A stretch of 64,000 bases of DNA from Zoogloea dura (GTDB lineage Bacteria; Pseudomonadota; Gammaproteobacteria; Burkholderiales; Rhodocyclaceae), in contig NZ_JABBGA010000002.1 of NCBI RefSeq assembly GCF_012927165.1, positions 248,001-312,000 on the forward strand. The letters run 5' to 3'. A program made the translations under genes and the position numbers. The notes under the pieces are model-generated. The model did not search any database. It was not told where the DNA came from and worked only from the letters and a program-made list of their open reading frames with translations. Below are positions 50,065-58,333 of this stretch, one piece after another (positions within the stretch are counted from its first letter, which is position 1; every line of letters begins with the position of its first letter).

Positions 50065-51516
50065 TCAGACCTTCGCCTTGACGGCGAGCTGCCGTTCGAT
50101 CTTCAGCTCCTCGGCGGACTCCAGCATCTCGTCCAGCGGTGCCACTTCACGCTCCCGCTTCACCGCGATGAAGACCAGGTAGCCGAGGGCCAGCATGCCG
50201 AAGAAGACCCCCGCCACCGCGGTGTTGTAATACACCATGGTGCCCAGGCAGATCAGCGCCCCCAGCAAGGCGAACAGCGGGAACCAGGGATAGAACGGCG
50301 CCTTGAAGGGCCGCTCCATGCCGGGCTCCGACTTGCGCAGCTTGAAAAGGGACAACATGCTGGTGATGTACATCACGATGGCGCCGAACACCGACATGGT
50401 GACGATGTTGGCGGTCAGGGTCTGCCCGCCGAACTGGATCAGCTGGTCGCTGTAGATGGCCGCGATGCCCACCACCCCGCCGGCCAGGATGGCCCGGTGC
50501 GGCGTCTTGAAACGCGGATGCACCTCGGCAAACCAGTGGGGCAGGTAGTTGGCGCGGGCCAGCGCAAAGATCTGCCGCGAGTAGCCCAGGATGATCCCGT
50601 GGAAGGAGGCGATCAGGCCGAACATGCCCAGCCACACCAGCATGTGGGTCCACCCGCTGTTCTCGCCGACGATGTACTGCATGGCCTTGGGCAGCGGATC
50701 GTTGATGTTGGACAGCTGGGTCCAGTCGCCCGCGCCGCCGGCAAAGAACATCACGCCAATGGCCAACACCAGCAGGGTGAGGATGCCCGAGACGTAGGCC
50801 ACCGGGATCGAGCGCTTCGGGTCCTTGGCCTCCTCGGCCGCCATGGCCACCCCTTCGATGGCCAGGAAGAACCAGATCGCGAAGGGTACCGCCGCGAAGA
50901 TGCCCGGGATCGCCGCCGCGCTGAAGCTGTCCTGCCCGGCCCAGCCGCCCTTCACCAGATTGGCCACCGAAAAGCCCGGCGCCACCACGCCCATGAAGAC
51001 CAGCAGCTCGAAGATCGCCAGCAGGGTCACCACCAGCTCGAAGGTGGCGGCGATCTGCACCCCCACGATGTTGAGGGTCATGAACACCAGATAGGCCCCC
51101 ACCGCCACGTGCTTGGGATCGAGATCCGGAAACTGTACGTTCATGTAGGCCCCGATCGCCAGGGCGATCGCCGGCGGCGCAAACAGGAACTCCACCAAGG
51201 TGGCGGTGCCGGCCACGTAGCCGCCGAAGGGGCCGAAGGCATGCCGGGCATAGGCGAAGGGCCCACCCGCATGGGGGATGGAGGTGGTCAGCTCGGTGAA
51301 GCTGAAGATGAAGGTGGTGTACATCGCGGCGATGAACACCGAGGTGACGAAGAAACCCAGCGTCCCGGCGGCGGCCCAGCCGTAGCTCCAGCCGAAGTAC
51401 TCGCCGGAGATGACGAGGCCGACGGCGATGCCCCACAACTGCCAGGTGCCGAGGGTCTTGCTGAGTTCATGATGCGTGACGCTGCCAACGTGCAGCCCGT
51501 GCTTTTCGAGTTCCAT
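50065..51516 (-). CDS. eat: Ethanolamine permease
   Basis: An APC-superfamily importer of ethanolamine. The 483-residue protein has 12 predicted helices, with SGEYFGWSYGWAAAGTLGFF, FTELTTSIPHAGGPFAYARHAFGPFGGY and IPGIFAAVPFAIWFFLAIEGVAM typical of the Eat family. GGAG precedes ATG. It is 16 bases after the porin gene and 70 bases before eutB, so it provides substrate to EutBC. Confidence 0.95.
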   Translation of the reverse strand: MELEKHGLHVGSVTHHELSKTLGTWQLWGIAVGLVISGEYFGWSYGWAAAGTLGFFVTSVFIAAMYTTFIFSFTELTTSIPHAGGPFAYARHAFGPFGGYVAGTATLVEFLFAPPAIALAIGAYMNVQFPDLDPKHVAVGAYLVFMTLNIVGVQIAATFELVVTLLAIFELLVFMGVVAPGFSVANLVKGGWAGQDSFSAAAIPGIFAAVPFAIWFFLAIEGVAMAAEEAKDPKRSIPVAYVSGILTLLVLAIGVMFFAGGAGDWTQLSNINDPLPKAMQYIVGENSGWTHMLVWLGMFGLIASFHGIILGYSRQIFALARANYLPHWFAEVHPRFKTPHRAILAGGVVGIAAIYSDQLIQFGGQTLTANIVTMSVFGAIVMYITSMLSLFKLRKSEPGMERPFKAPFYPWFPLFALLGALICLGTMVYYNTAVAGVFFGMLALGYLVFIAVKREREVAPLDEMLESAEELKIERQLAVKAKV

Positions 51517-51532
51517 CAGTCCCGCTCCCCGG

Positions 51533-52423
51533 TCAGAACGCGCGTGCGATCGACAGCACCGCGCGGGTACGGCCGACGCTCTCGGTATCGCCGCTCCCCG
51601 TGAGCGCCACGTAGTTCTTGAACGCCGCCGGCTGCGTCGTCCCCCACACCGACAGGCCCACGCTCCAGTTGTCGGCCAGCGTCTTGCTCACCCCGACCCG
51701 CAGGTAGGACCAGTCCAGGCCCGAACTGTTGGCAACCCATTCCCGCCCGAGCTGCAGGGACAGATTGACCGACTCCCACACATCACAGGACGCCCCCAGC
51801 TCCACATACTGCGAACCGCGGGTCGAGCCCTTGACCCCGGCATGCACATCCTCGGCCGAGAATACGCCCGGCGCCGAGTTATTGACGTTCCAGCCATAGA
51901 ACCTGCTGAGCGTGCGACCGTATTTGACCGAGGCCCACTCGTAGGCGAAGCCGATGGAGGGCTCGAGGGTGTGCGGCTTCGAACTCTGGAAAGTCCTGCC
52001 ATCCAGCGCTTTACTATAGTCACCGCCGGGATAATAGACATACAGCAGATTCAGGTCGAGAAAGAACCCCGACGCAATTTCGGTCTTGTAGCCCGCGTAA
52101 TAGTCCGTTTCGAGATTGGCCCCTGGAACCCATTTCTCGGAAACATTCGATGCCCAGAAGCCGGCATATAACCCGGAGCGATGCTTCCAGTCTGTGCCGA
52201 ATTGCAGGGCCGGCCCGCCGAAGGTCTGGGTCAGCCCGCGCCAGACATAATCGCTGTTGAAGGACACATTGCCGGTAATGGAATAAGCCGGTGCTTCGAC
52301 GGCCCCCGCGGAGGCCTCTGCGGCCCCCCCGGATGCCGGCATGAGAAAGGCTGTCAGCCCGCCCATCACCCCGATTGCAGCAAGGCGCGGAATGCGCCGA
52401 CAGCAGCTCTGAAACTCGATCAC
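51533..52423 (-). CDS. TorF-family putative porin
   Basis: A 296-residue outer-membrane beta-barrel protein of the TorF type. It has a signal peptide after a GTG start (GAGGAGA ribosome site) with cleavage near GGAAEA, followed by YSITGNVSFNSDYVWRGLTQT, the family hallmark, and alternating amphipathic strands to a terminal Phe (SIARAF). It is first in the ethanolamine operon and may admit ethanolamine through the outer membrane; this is inferred from position. Confidence 0.87.
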   Translation of the reverse strand: MIEFQSCCRRIPRLAAIGVMGGLTAFLMPASGGAAEASAGAVEAPAYSITGNVSFNSDYVWRGLTQTFGGPALQFGTDWKHRSGLYAGFWASNVSEKWVPGANLETDYYAGYKTEIASGFFLDLNLLYVYYPGGDYSKALDGRTFQSSKPHTLEPSIGFAYEWASVKYGRTLSRFYGWNVNNSAPGVFSAEDVHAGVKGSTRGSQYVELGASCDVWESVNLSLQLGREWVANSSGLDWSYLRVGVSKTLADNWSVGLSVWGTTQPAAFKNYVALTGSGDTESVGRTRAVLSIARAF

Positions 52424-52733
52424 GATTGTCTCCTCGTTATGGATATAAGGGGCCGGCCCGTGACATCTGCAGCCCTTACGTAACGTTAAGGCCGCGTGAC
52501 AAGCCCCGCTATCGCAAATCGGCACACTTCAACAATCGTCTCAAGCAACTGATTTAACAGAACATCTTGCACCATCCCGGAACTTGGCCTAGGCTTCACC
52601 CAGGCCTTCACCAGAATGGGCCATCCAAAATCGGCAAGCGCCCACCCCCTCCTTGCACGGGGCACAGACCTTGCAAGCACATTGCCGCAACACTATTCCG
52701 CTCCCCATTTCCCTTGATCCGGACGCCCTCCCG
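52424..52733. promoter_or_regulatory. Divergent regulatory region between porin-eut operon and eutR
   Basis: This 310-base gap holds control sites for both directions. Near the porin side is an imperfect palindrome CCTTACGTAACGTTAAGG (52474-52491), a possible regulator site. Near the eutR side is a sigma-54 promoter (52659-52675). A TGCACC-N5-GG half-site at 52568-52580 weakly resembles an NtrC box. No cobalamin riboswitch was recognised. Confidence 0.5.
52659..52675 (+). promoter_or_regulatory. Sigma-54 (RpoN) promoter upstream of eutR
   Basis: GGGGCACAGACCTTGCA contains GGCAC, then 5 bases, then TTGCA with the exact GG-N10-GC spacing (GG 52661-52662, GC 52673-52674). Transcription would start near 52686, 48 bases before the eutR ATG. 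Confidence 0.65.
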
Positions 52734-53735
52734 ATGATCGACCTGACCCGCCAGCCCCTGTCGTTCCCGCCGCCCGACGAAGGCTCGCCCCAGCACGTCC
52801 GCTCGGTCAGCACCTCCGATATAGAAGAGCAGGCGGCGCAGCTCAGGGGCTGGCAGCAGCATTATTCCCAGCTGTCGTCGGGCGCATTCAGGGGTGAATT
52901 CCGCGAGCTCGAACTGCACGGCCTGCAGCTGTTTTTTGAAACGACCAGCAGCAACCTGTTCCAGACTGGAGCAATACAAAAGGACACCATCGCAATTGGC
53001 CTGCCCCTCGCCTACAAGGGCGAAGGCCATTTCTGCGGCGAGGCCATGTCGGAGACGTCCCTGCATTTCTTTTCGGGAAAGGACGGCTTCGAATATCTCT
53101 CCCCCGAGAGCCTGATCATGTCCGGCATCGTCATCCAGACCCGCGACCTGCTCGAGCAACTCACCCAGCGGGAGGCCGAGGTAGTGTCGGCCCTCATCGA
53201 GAAGCCCCAGCTGGTCAAGGTGGACGCGCACAGCATCGCCGCCCTGCGGCAGTTCATCACCAGCATCTCGCAGATGGCGGAGCACGCCCCCCAGGCCCTG
53301 GAGAACGAACAGCTGCTGCACTCCCTGGGCCAGTCCATCTTCAACTCCTTCATCGACACCATCGTCACCCGCATCGACCGCGATGCGCCCCGCCTGAGCA
53401 ATGCCCAGCGCCTCAAGCTGATCAAGGACGTGCGCGACATCGTGGTCAGCGCGCCCGACGCCCCGCCCGGCATCCAGGACATCTGCAATGCCCTCAACGT
53501 CAGCCGCCGGACCTTGCAGAACTGCTTCCAGGTGAGCATGAACTGCACCCCGCTCGACTTCATCAAGATCGTCCGCCTCAACGGCGTGCGCTCCATGCTC
53601 CGCCACAGCACCACCGTGTCGGAGGCCGCCGCCCACTGGGGTTTCTGGCACTTCGGCAATTTCGCCCGCGACTACCGCGCCCTGTTCGGCAAGCTGCCCT
53701 CCGAAGAGCACAGCCTGTTGCAGAAGAAGCGCTAG
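52734..53735 (+). CDS. eutR: AraC-family regulator, EutR-like
   Basis: A 333-residue regulator with a ligand-binding N-terminal part and a C-terminal AraC helix-turn-helix (about 240-325): DICNALNVSRRTLQNCFQ, FIKIVRLNGVRSMLR and VSEAAAHWGFWHFGNFARDYRALFG. This C-terminal end matches EutR-type activators, which sense ethanolamine and adenosylcobalamin. It is divergent from the porin-eat-eutBC operon, which it probably activates. The ATG at 52734 is chosen because the earlier frame start is a TTG inside the promoter. Confidence 0.88.
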   Translation: MIDLTRQPLSFPPPDEGSPQHVRSVSTSDIEEQAAQLRGWQQHYSQLSSGAFRGEFRELELHGLQLFFETTSSNLFQTGAIQKDTIAIGLPLAYKGEGHFCGEAMSETSLHFFSGKDGFEYLSPESLIMSGIVIQTRDLLEQLTQREAEVVSALIEKPQLVKVDAHSIAALRQFITSISQMAEHAPQALENEQLLHSLGQSIFNSFIDTIVTRIDRDAPRLSNAQRLKLIKDVRDIVVSAPDAPPGIQDICNALNVSRRTLQNCFQVSMNCTPLDFIKIVRLNGVRSMLRHSTTVSEAAAHWGFWHFGNFARDYRALFGKLPSEEHSLLQKKR

Positions 53736-53741
53736 CGGGCG

Positions 53742-55457
53742 TCAGAAGAACAGGGTCAGCGCCAGGTTGAGGCGGAAGGCTGCGTCGGGCATGTCTGCCG
53801 GCTTGACCACCGGCCTGCCGGCGATGGCCTCGAAGCTGCCGGCACGGCCGGCCAGCCGCAGCCCGAGGCCGGTCGACATCAACGTTGCTGCGCGGCCGCT
53901 GGCCAGCATCCGGACATGGCCGGCATCCCAGAAGCCGAAGGGTTCGACCTGCCAGGGTGTGCCGAAAGCTGCCATGGCGAAGCCGCGCGCCAGCTCACTG
54001 CGCCAGTAGCCTCCCCGGTCACCGGCCTGCGCCGACTCGGCAAAGCCGCGCACGCTGGCCACGCCGCCGACGAAGATCTGCTCGGAGGAAAACAGCGGCA
54101 CGCCGCTCCACTGCGCGGCCCCGTTGCCGCGCAGACTCCAGCTGCCGGGCAGGTTGAGGACGACACTGGCCGACACATCCAGCTTGCTGAAACGTGAACG
54201 GGCCGCCGGTCCGGCGCTGCTGCCCACATCGCTCATCGCACCGAAGGCCTCGAGGCCCCGCGACAGGCCGCCATCCACGGTCCATTGCCCGCTGCCAGCG
54301 GCGGCATCGAAGCGGCTCAGGCGATTGACGCCGGCGCGCAGCACCGTCAGCCGTTGCGGCACCAGGCCCACGTTGTTGATCTCGCGGCGGGCCTCGCGCA
54401 GGGACAAGGCCAGGTCACCGCCGATCTTGCTGTCCTGGTCGCGGTAGAGCAGGCGGTTCCAGGCCGCCGCATAGTTGGTGGAGGTGCCGTAGAGCAAGGC
54501 CACGTTGCCGATCAGGCTTTGATACTCGGACCAGGTGGCCAGCATGCTGAAGGTGTTGTAGCCCCAGGGCAGGGAGAGGCCGGCATTCAGCGCGTTGGTT
54601 TCGATGCTGCCGGTGTAACCCAGGTTGAAGGTCTCGTTGAAGCCTGCCAGATCGCCGGCTTCCAGCCCGAGGCGCAGGCGACGCGAGCCGGTGCTGCGGC
54701 TGCCCTGGTTGTCCATGCCCAGCCATGGGCGCCAGGCCGACGCCGCCGGCGGGTCGACGATGTCGAGCACCGACGCGCCCGGCATCTCGCCCGGCAGGAT
54801 GCGCACCTGGGCCTGGCGGCCGCGCACCCGGTTCAACTGATCAAGGCCCTGCTCGATGTCGCGTAGCTGGAGGATGTCATCCACGCCCATCGGCAAGGCC
54901 AGGCGCAGGCCCGCATCCGCCCAGGCCTCCACCACGAAGGGGTGCCCGTTGTAGCGGATCGCCTCGATGCGACCGGGCACGATGCGCAGGCTGAGCACCC
55001 CGCCCGCCAGGTTCTGGCCGAGGGCATAGGCGCGGGAGGTGATGAAGCCGGCGTCGATGAGGTCCTTGTTGAGCCCCTGCAACAACAGCCCGATGCGCAC
55101 GGCCCCCAGCGCCAGCCCCCGGAAGGGCCCCAGCCGGCGCTCGAGGACGCTGGACGGCAGCAGCTCCCCGCCCTCCACCTCGATACGCTCGATGCGAAAC
55201 ATCGGCGCCCGCTCCTCCACCGCCGCCGGATCCTGCGCGCCGCCGTCACCGGCCGCGGCGGGTGCCGCCGCCGGGGCGGGCACGGCCGGCGTCGCGACGT
55301 GGGGAGTCTGCTGGCGCAGCAGGCGCTCGCGCGCCTTCTCCATCTCCTCGCGCAGGATGCGGTCGCCCTGGTCCTGGCGGGGCTGGGGCGGCGGAAACTG
55401 CTGGGCCAGGGCCGGCGTGCTGCCGGCCAGCGCCAGCGTGATCATGAGGCGGCGCAT
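53742..55457 (-). CDS. TpsB-type outer membrane transporter (ShlB/FhaC family)
   Basis: The pore of a two-partner secretion system. The 571-residue protein has a signal peptide (MITLALAGSTPALAQ), a linker helix with a Pro/Ala-rich stretch, a POTRA domain (about 85-165: FRIERIEVEGGELLPSSVLE), a second POTRA-like unit and a 16-strand barrel with the conserved VRGFAESAQAGDRGGYWRSE motif and terminal Phe (LNLALTLFF). It begins four bases after the tpsA stop, an A-B gene order. It should export the adjacent TpsA protein. Confidence 0.93.
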   Translation of the reverse strand: MRRLMITLALAGSTPALAQQFPPPQPRQDQGDRILREEMEKARERLLRQQTPHVATPAVPAPAAAPAAAGDGGAQDPAAVEERAPMFRIERIEVEGGELLPSSVLERRLGPFRGLALGAVRIGLLLQGLNKDLIDAGFITSRAYALGQNLAGGVLSLRIVPGRIEAIRYNGHPFVVEAWADAGLRLALPMGVDDILQLRDIEQGLDQLNRVRGRQAQVRILPGEMPGASVLDIVDPPAASAWRPWLGMDNQGSRSTGSRRLRLGLEAGDLAGFNETFNLGYTGSIETNALNAGLSLPWGYNTFSMLATWSEYQSLIGNVALLYGTSTNYAAAWNRLLYRDQDSKIGGDLALSLREARREINNVGLVPQRLTVLRAGVNRLSRFDAAAGSGQWTVDGGLSRGLEAFGAMSDVGSSAGPAARSRFSKLDVSASVVLNLPGSWSLRGNGAAQWSGVPLFSSEQIFVGGVASVRGFAESAQAGDRGGYWRSELARGFAMAAFGTPWQVEPFGFWDAGHVRMLASGRAATLMSTGLGLRLAGRAGSFEAIAGRPVVKPADMPDAAFRLNLALTLFF

Positions 55458-55461
55458 GGTT

Positions 55462-57426
55462 TCAGCGCCACACGGCACTGAACAGCCCGAGGTGGCTGCT
55501 CAGCACGACAGGGTCGCGGCCCGGCGTCCGGACCACGGTGATCACGCCATCCACCCCCTCGCTGGCGGTGAAGAAGCCGCGGTTCTGGATCGCCTCGCCG
55601 GTGAGGCTGAGGCGCCCGGCCTGAGCCGTGAAGCCACCGCCCTGGTCGATGGCATACAGCTCGGCCCAGCGGTCACCGAAGAAGGCGCGCAAGCCATCCG
55701 AGCGGCTCAGCGCCACATGCACCGGCACGCCATTGGCCTCCACCCGCGGCACGTCGAGGCGCATGTCCTTGGCGGCCAGGATCAACCCGCCATCGTTGAC
55801 CAGGGTCCCGCCGCCCTTGATGCGCACATCCCGGCCGGACAGGATCTGCCCACCCACCAGGCTCTCGCTGCTGCTGGCCGAGCGGCGGCAGAACAGGATG
55901 TTGCAGGACTCGCGAAGGCTCACCGTGCCGGTCAGCCAGGCCCGGTTGAGGATGCCGCCAGCCACGTCCAGCACCACGTCACCCTGGTTGGCAAAGACGT
56001 AGCCGCCGAGGTTGTGCAGGCTGCCGGCGGTGATCCGCACGTCGCCCTCGGCCACCCAGTAGGCCATGTGCTCCGGGTCGGCCAGCTGGCCGTTGTCGAT
56101 GCTCACTCCGCTGCGCCGGCGCGGCAGGCCGAGCCAGGTCTGCTCGCTCCGTGTCCAGCGCTGCGCCCCGGCCCCGGCGACGAACTGCGACTCGTTGAGC
56201 GCCACCCCGCCCACCTGGACGATCAGCGCACCGTTGGAGACGATGCGCCCGTTGATGTTGCGCAGGTCGCCGCCGGCCTCGAGCAGCACGTCGTCGCTGG
56301 CCCCGAAGAGCACCGCCGTGCTGCCGCCGGCCGGCGTCTGGTTGACGATATCGCCGCCGGCGACGATGCGCACGGCGGCGGGGCTGGCCCCTTCGGCCGG
56401 GTTGCGGGCCGCACCGGCGAGGCTGCCCCCAAGGTTGGTCACGCCGCCCATCACCGCAATGTCCAGGCTGCCCGACGCCGTGATGGCGGGCATCTGCGCC
56501 TCGCTGCCGGCCTGCTGGAGCAGGGAGCCGGCATGGATGCGGATGTCGCCGGCCGCATCCATTCGGCCACCGCGTTGCTCCAGCGCACCGCTGCTGTCGA
56601 GCACGAGGTCGCCGGCCGTGGCCTGGATCTGGCCGGCGTTGCGCACGCCCGCACCGGCGTCGGTGACGAGCAGTTCGATGCGCCCTGAGCTGAGCCTGGC
56701 CTGGCTGCCCAGGTCGATCACGAAGCCCTGGCCCGGCGTGCTGCCCGCACGGTAGTAGGCCCACGGCGTGAGGTTGTCGGTGGGCGACGCGGCTGTGTCG
56801 AAGAGCACGCTCGCGTCGCCACCCACCAGGCGGACCAGGGCGGTGGGCGAACTGTAGGCGTTGCCGAGCGGCCCGTTCACCTCGATCCGCCGGGCCAGCA
56901 GCTCGAGGCGGATCAGATCGGCCGCCAGCCCGTCAGGGCCGATGCTGATGCTGCTGCCCGCCGCGCTGCCCCCGGTGCTTGCCGACACATACACCTGCGC
57001 ACCGCCGCTGCCGTCATTGCGCGGGTCGAGGGTGACGCTGCCGGCCACCAGTGCGACGCTGCCGAAGTTGACGAAGCTCCCGCCATTGACCACCAGACCG
57101 TTGGGATTGGCGATGACCAGGTTGGCCCGCGGCCCGTCCACCGACAACGCCCCCTCGAGGCGGGACGGCGAGGCGGAGCGGACCTCCGCCACAATGCTGC
57201 GGGCGCCTGCGTCCTGGTTCTGGAAGGCCGCACCGGCGCGATCCACGTCAAAGCGCGAGAAGGCGTTGTAGGACACACCGCCGGCAGGCGGGGCCACCTG
57301 GATGCGGGTCTTGCCCGACGGGTCGAGCACTGCAGAGGTGGCGGTGGAGCCATCCGGCACGATGCCGCTGCCGGCATGCAGGGCCAGCGGAAAGAAGCAG
57401 GCGATCCGGAAAAATGATTTCAGCAT
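55462..57426 (-). CDS. Short TpsA protein with filamentous hemagglutinin N-terminal (TPS) domain
   Basis: A 654-residue secreted exoprotein. It has a signal peptide to about residue 18 (LALHA), the TPS domain (about 19-260) with YNAFSRFDVDRAG and the NPNG motif at 107-110 (IANPNGLVVNG), and then beta-helix repeats. A pair of cysteines lies at 508 and 513 (SCNILFCR). It lacks the long hemagglutinin repeats, pretoxin domain or toxin tail of larger members, and no immunity gene follows. A function as adhesin or biofilm protein is likely but not shown. It is co-transcribed with the TpsB gene downstream. Confidence 0.9.
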   Translation of the reverse strand: MLKSFFRIACFFPLALHAGSGIVPDGSTATSAVLDPSGKTRIQVAPPAGGVSYNAFSRFDVDRAGAAFQNQDAGARSIVAEVRSASPSRLEGALSVDGPRANLVIANPNGLVVNGGSFVNFGSVALVAGSVTLDPRNDGSGGAQVYVSASTGGSAAGSSISIGPDGLAADLIRLELLARRIEVNGPLGNAYSSPTALVRLVGGDASVLFDTAASPTDNLTPWAYYRAGSTPGQGFVIDLGSQARLSSGRIELLVTDAGAGVRNAGQIQATAGDLVLDSSGALEQRGGRMDAAGDIRIHAGSLLQQAGSEAQMPAITASGSLDIAVMGGVTNLGGSLAGAARNPAEGASPAAVRIVAGGDIVNQTPAGGSTAVLFGASDDVLLEAGGDLRNINGRIVSNGALIVQVGGVALNESQFVAGAGAQRWTRSEQTWLGLPRRRSGVSIDNGQLADPEHMAYWVAEGDVRITAGSLHNLGGYVFANQGDVVLDVAGGILNRAWLTGTVSLRESCNILFCRRSASSSESLVGGQILSGRDVRIKGGGTLVNDGGLILAAKDMRLDVPRVEANGVPVHVALSRSDGLRAFFGDRWAELYAIDQGGGFTAQAGRLSLTGEAIQNRGFFTASEGVDGVITVVRTPGRDPVVLSSHLGLFSAVWR

Positions 57427-57471
57427 GGCACCGGGCAGAAAATGATCAGGGCGCCATCAGAACACCTATCC

Positions 57472-57498
57472 CATAAACATAAACACGATTTGCATAAA
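57472..57498 (-). promoter_or_regulatory. AT-rich TTTATG repeats upstream of tpsA
   Basis: Three TTTATG units on the tpsA strand (57472-57477, 57478-57483, 57493-57498) lie in the only AT-rich island of this intergenic gap, 46-72 bases upstream of the tpsA start. They could form the promoter or a regulator site; no clear -35/-10 pair was assigned. Confidence 0.3.
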
Positions 57499-57678
57499 TT
57501 AACGCACCCGGGCCACCAGGCAGCGCCGCCGGCTGAGCCCGGGCCGGCGTCGCCCCCATGGCGTGCCGCCGCGGCTGCTATGCTGCAGGCCGCGCCCTTC
57601 CACCTTGCCGGAGGCAGGCTGTTCCGCCCGGCGGCGCCCCATGCCGATCAAGGCCCCACATTGCCAGCAGGACTCATC

Positions 57679-58293
57679 ATGAACACGCTCAAACTCACTT
57701 ACTTCGACTTTCCCGGCGGCCGGGCCGAACCCGCGCGCCTGGCCCTGCACCTGGGCGGCATCGCCTTCGAGGACCATCGCTTCCCGTTCGCCGACTTTGC
57801 CGAAGTGCGCAAGACCACCCCGCTGCGCCAGGTGCCCACCCTGCATATCAACGGCGTGCAGGTCACCCAGAGCGACGCGATCACCCGCTATGCCGGCAGG
57901 CTGGCCGGCCTGTACCCCGAAGACGCGCTGCAGGCCTTGTTGTGCGACGAGGTGCTGGGCGCCCTGGAAGACATCAACGTGAAGCTCGGCGCCACCTTCG
58001 GCCTCACCGGCGAAGCCCTCGAAAGCGCACGCAAGGCCCTGGTGACGGGCGCCCTGCCCCTGTATCTGAAATGGCTCGAGACACAGCTCGAACAGCACGG
58101 TGGCGAATATCTTGTCGACCAGCGCCTGACGGTGGCCGACCTCAAGGCCTTCGTGGTGCTGCGCTGGCTGGTGTCCGGCAAGCTCGACCACATCCCCGCC
58201 GACCTGCTCGACACGCTGGCCCCGAAACTCACCGCCTACCTGCAGCGCATCGCCGCCACCCCGGCGATCGCCCAATACTACGCATCCCTGTAA
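57679..58293 (+). CDS. Glutathione S-transferase
   Basis: A 204-residue GST. The thioredoxin-like N-terminal domain includes Tyr in LTYFDFPGGRAEPARLALHLGG, the cis-Pro and glutathione-binding TLRQVPTL-like segment (TPLRQVPTLHINGVQVTQSDAITRYAG is broken here into VPTL and QSDAI motifs). The Tyr near residue 7 and the sequence pattern suggest a sigma/alpha-like cytosolic form. The helical C-terminal domain has the N-capping LVDQRLTVADLKAF. The ATG at 57679 has CAGGA upstream; earlier in-frame codons are not similar to GSTs. Substrate unknown. Confidence 0.92.
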   Translation: MNTLKLTYFDFPGGRAEPARLALHLGGIAFEDHRFPFADFAEVRKTTPLRQVPTLHINGVQVTQSDAITRYAGRLAGLYPEDALQALLCDEVLGALEDINVKLGATFGLTGEALESARKALVTGALPLYLKWLETQLEQHGGEYLVDQRLTVADLKAFVVLRWLVSGKLDHIPADLLDTLAPKLTAYLQRIAATPAIAQYYASL

Positions 58294-58300
58294 GCCGCTG

Positions 58301-58323
58301 CGGCCCGCCCCTCCGGCGGGCCG
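58301..58323. terminator. Hairpin between convergent GST and dehalogenase-like genes
   Basis: CGGCCCGCC (58301-58309) pairs perfectly with GGCGGGCCG (58315-58323) around a five-base loop. It lies between two convergent stops and is probably a weak bidirectional terminator, though no T-run follows. Confidence 0.5.
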
Positions 58324-58333
58324 GCAGCCCCCC

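Noticed and set aside
52424-52733. Possible cobalamin riboswitch for the B12-dependent eut genes
   Set aside because: No B12-box or matching stems were recognised, and the gap is short for such an element plus promoter sites.
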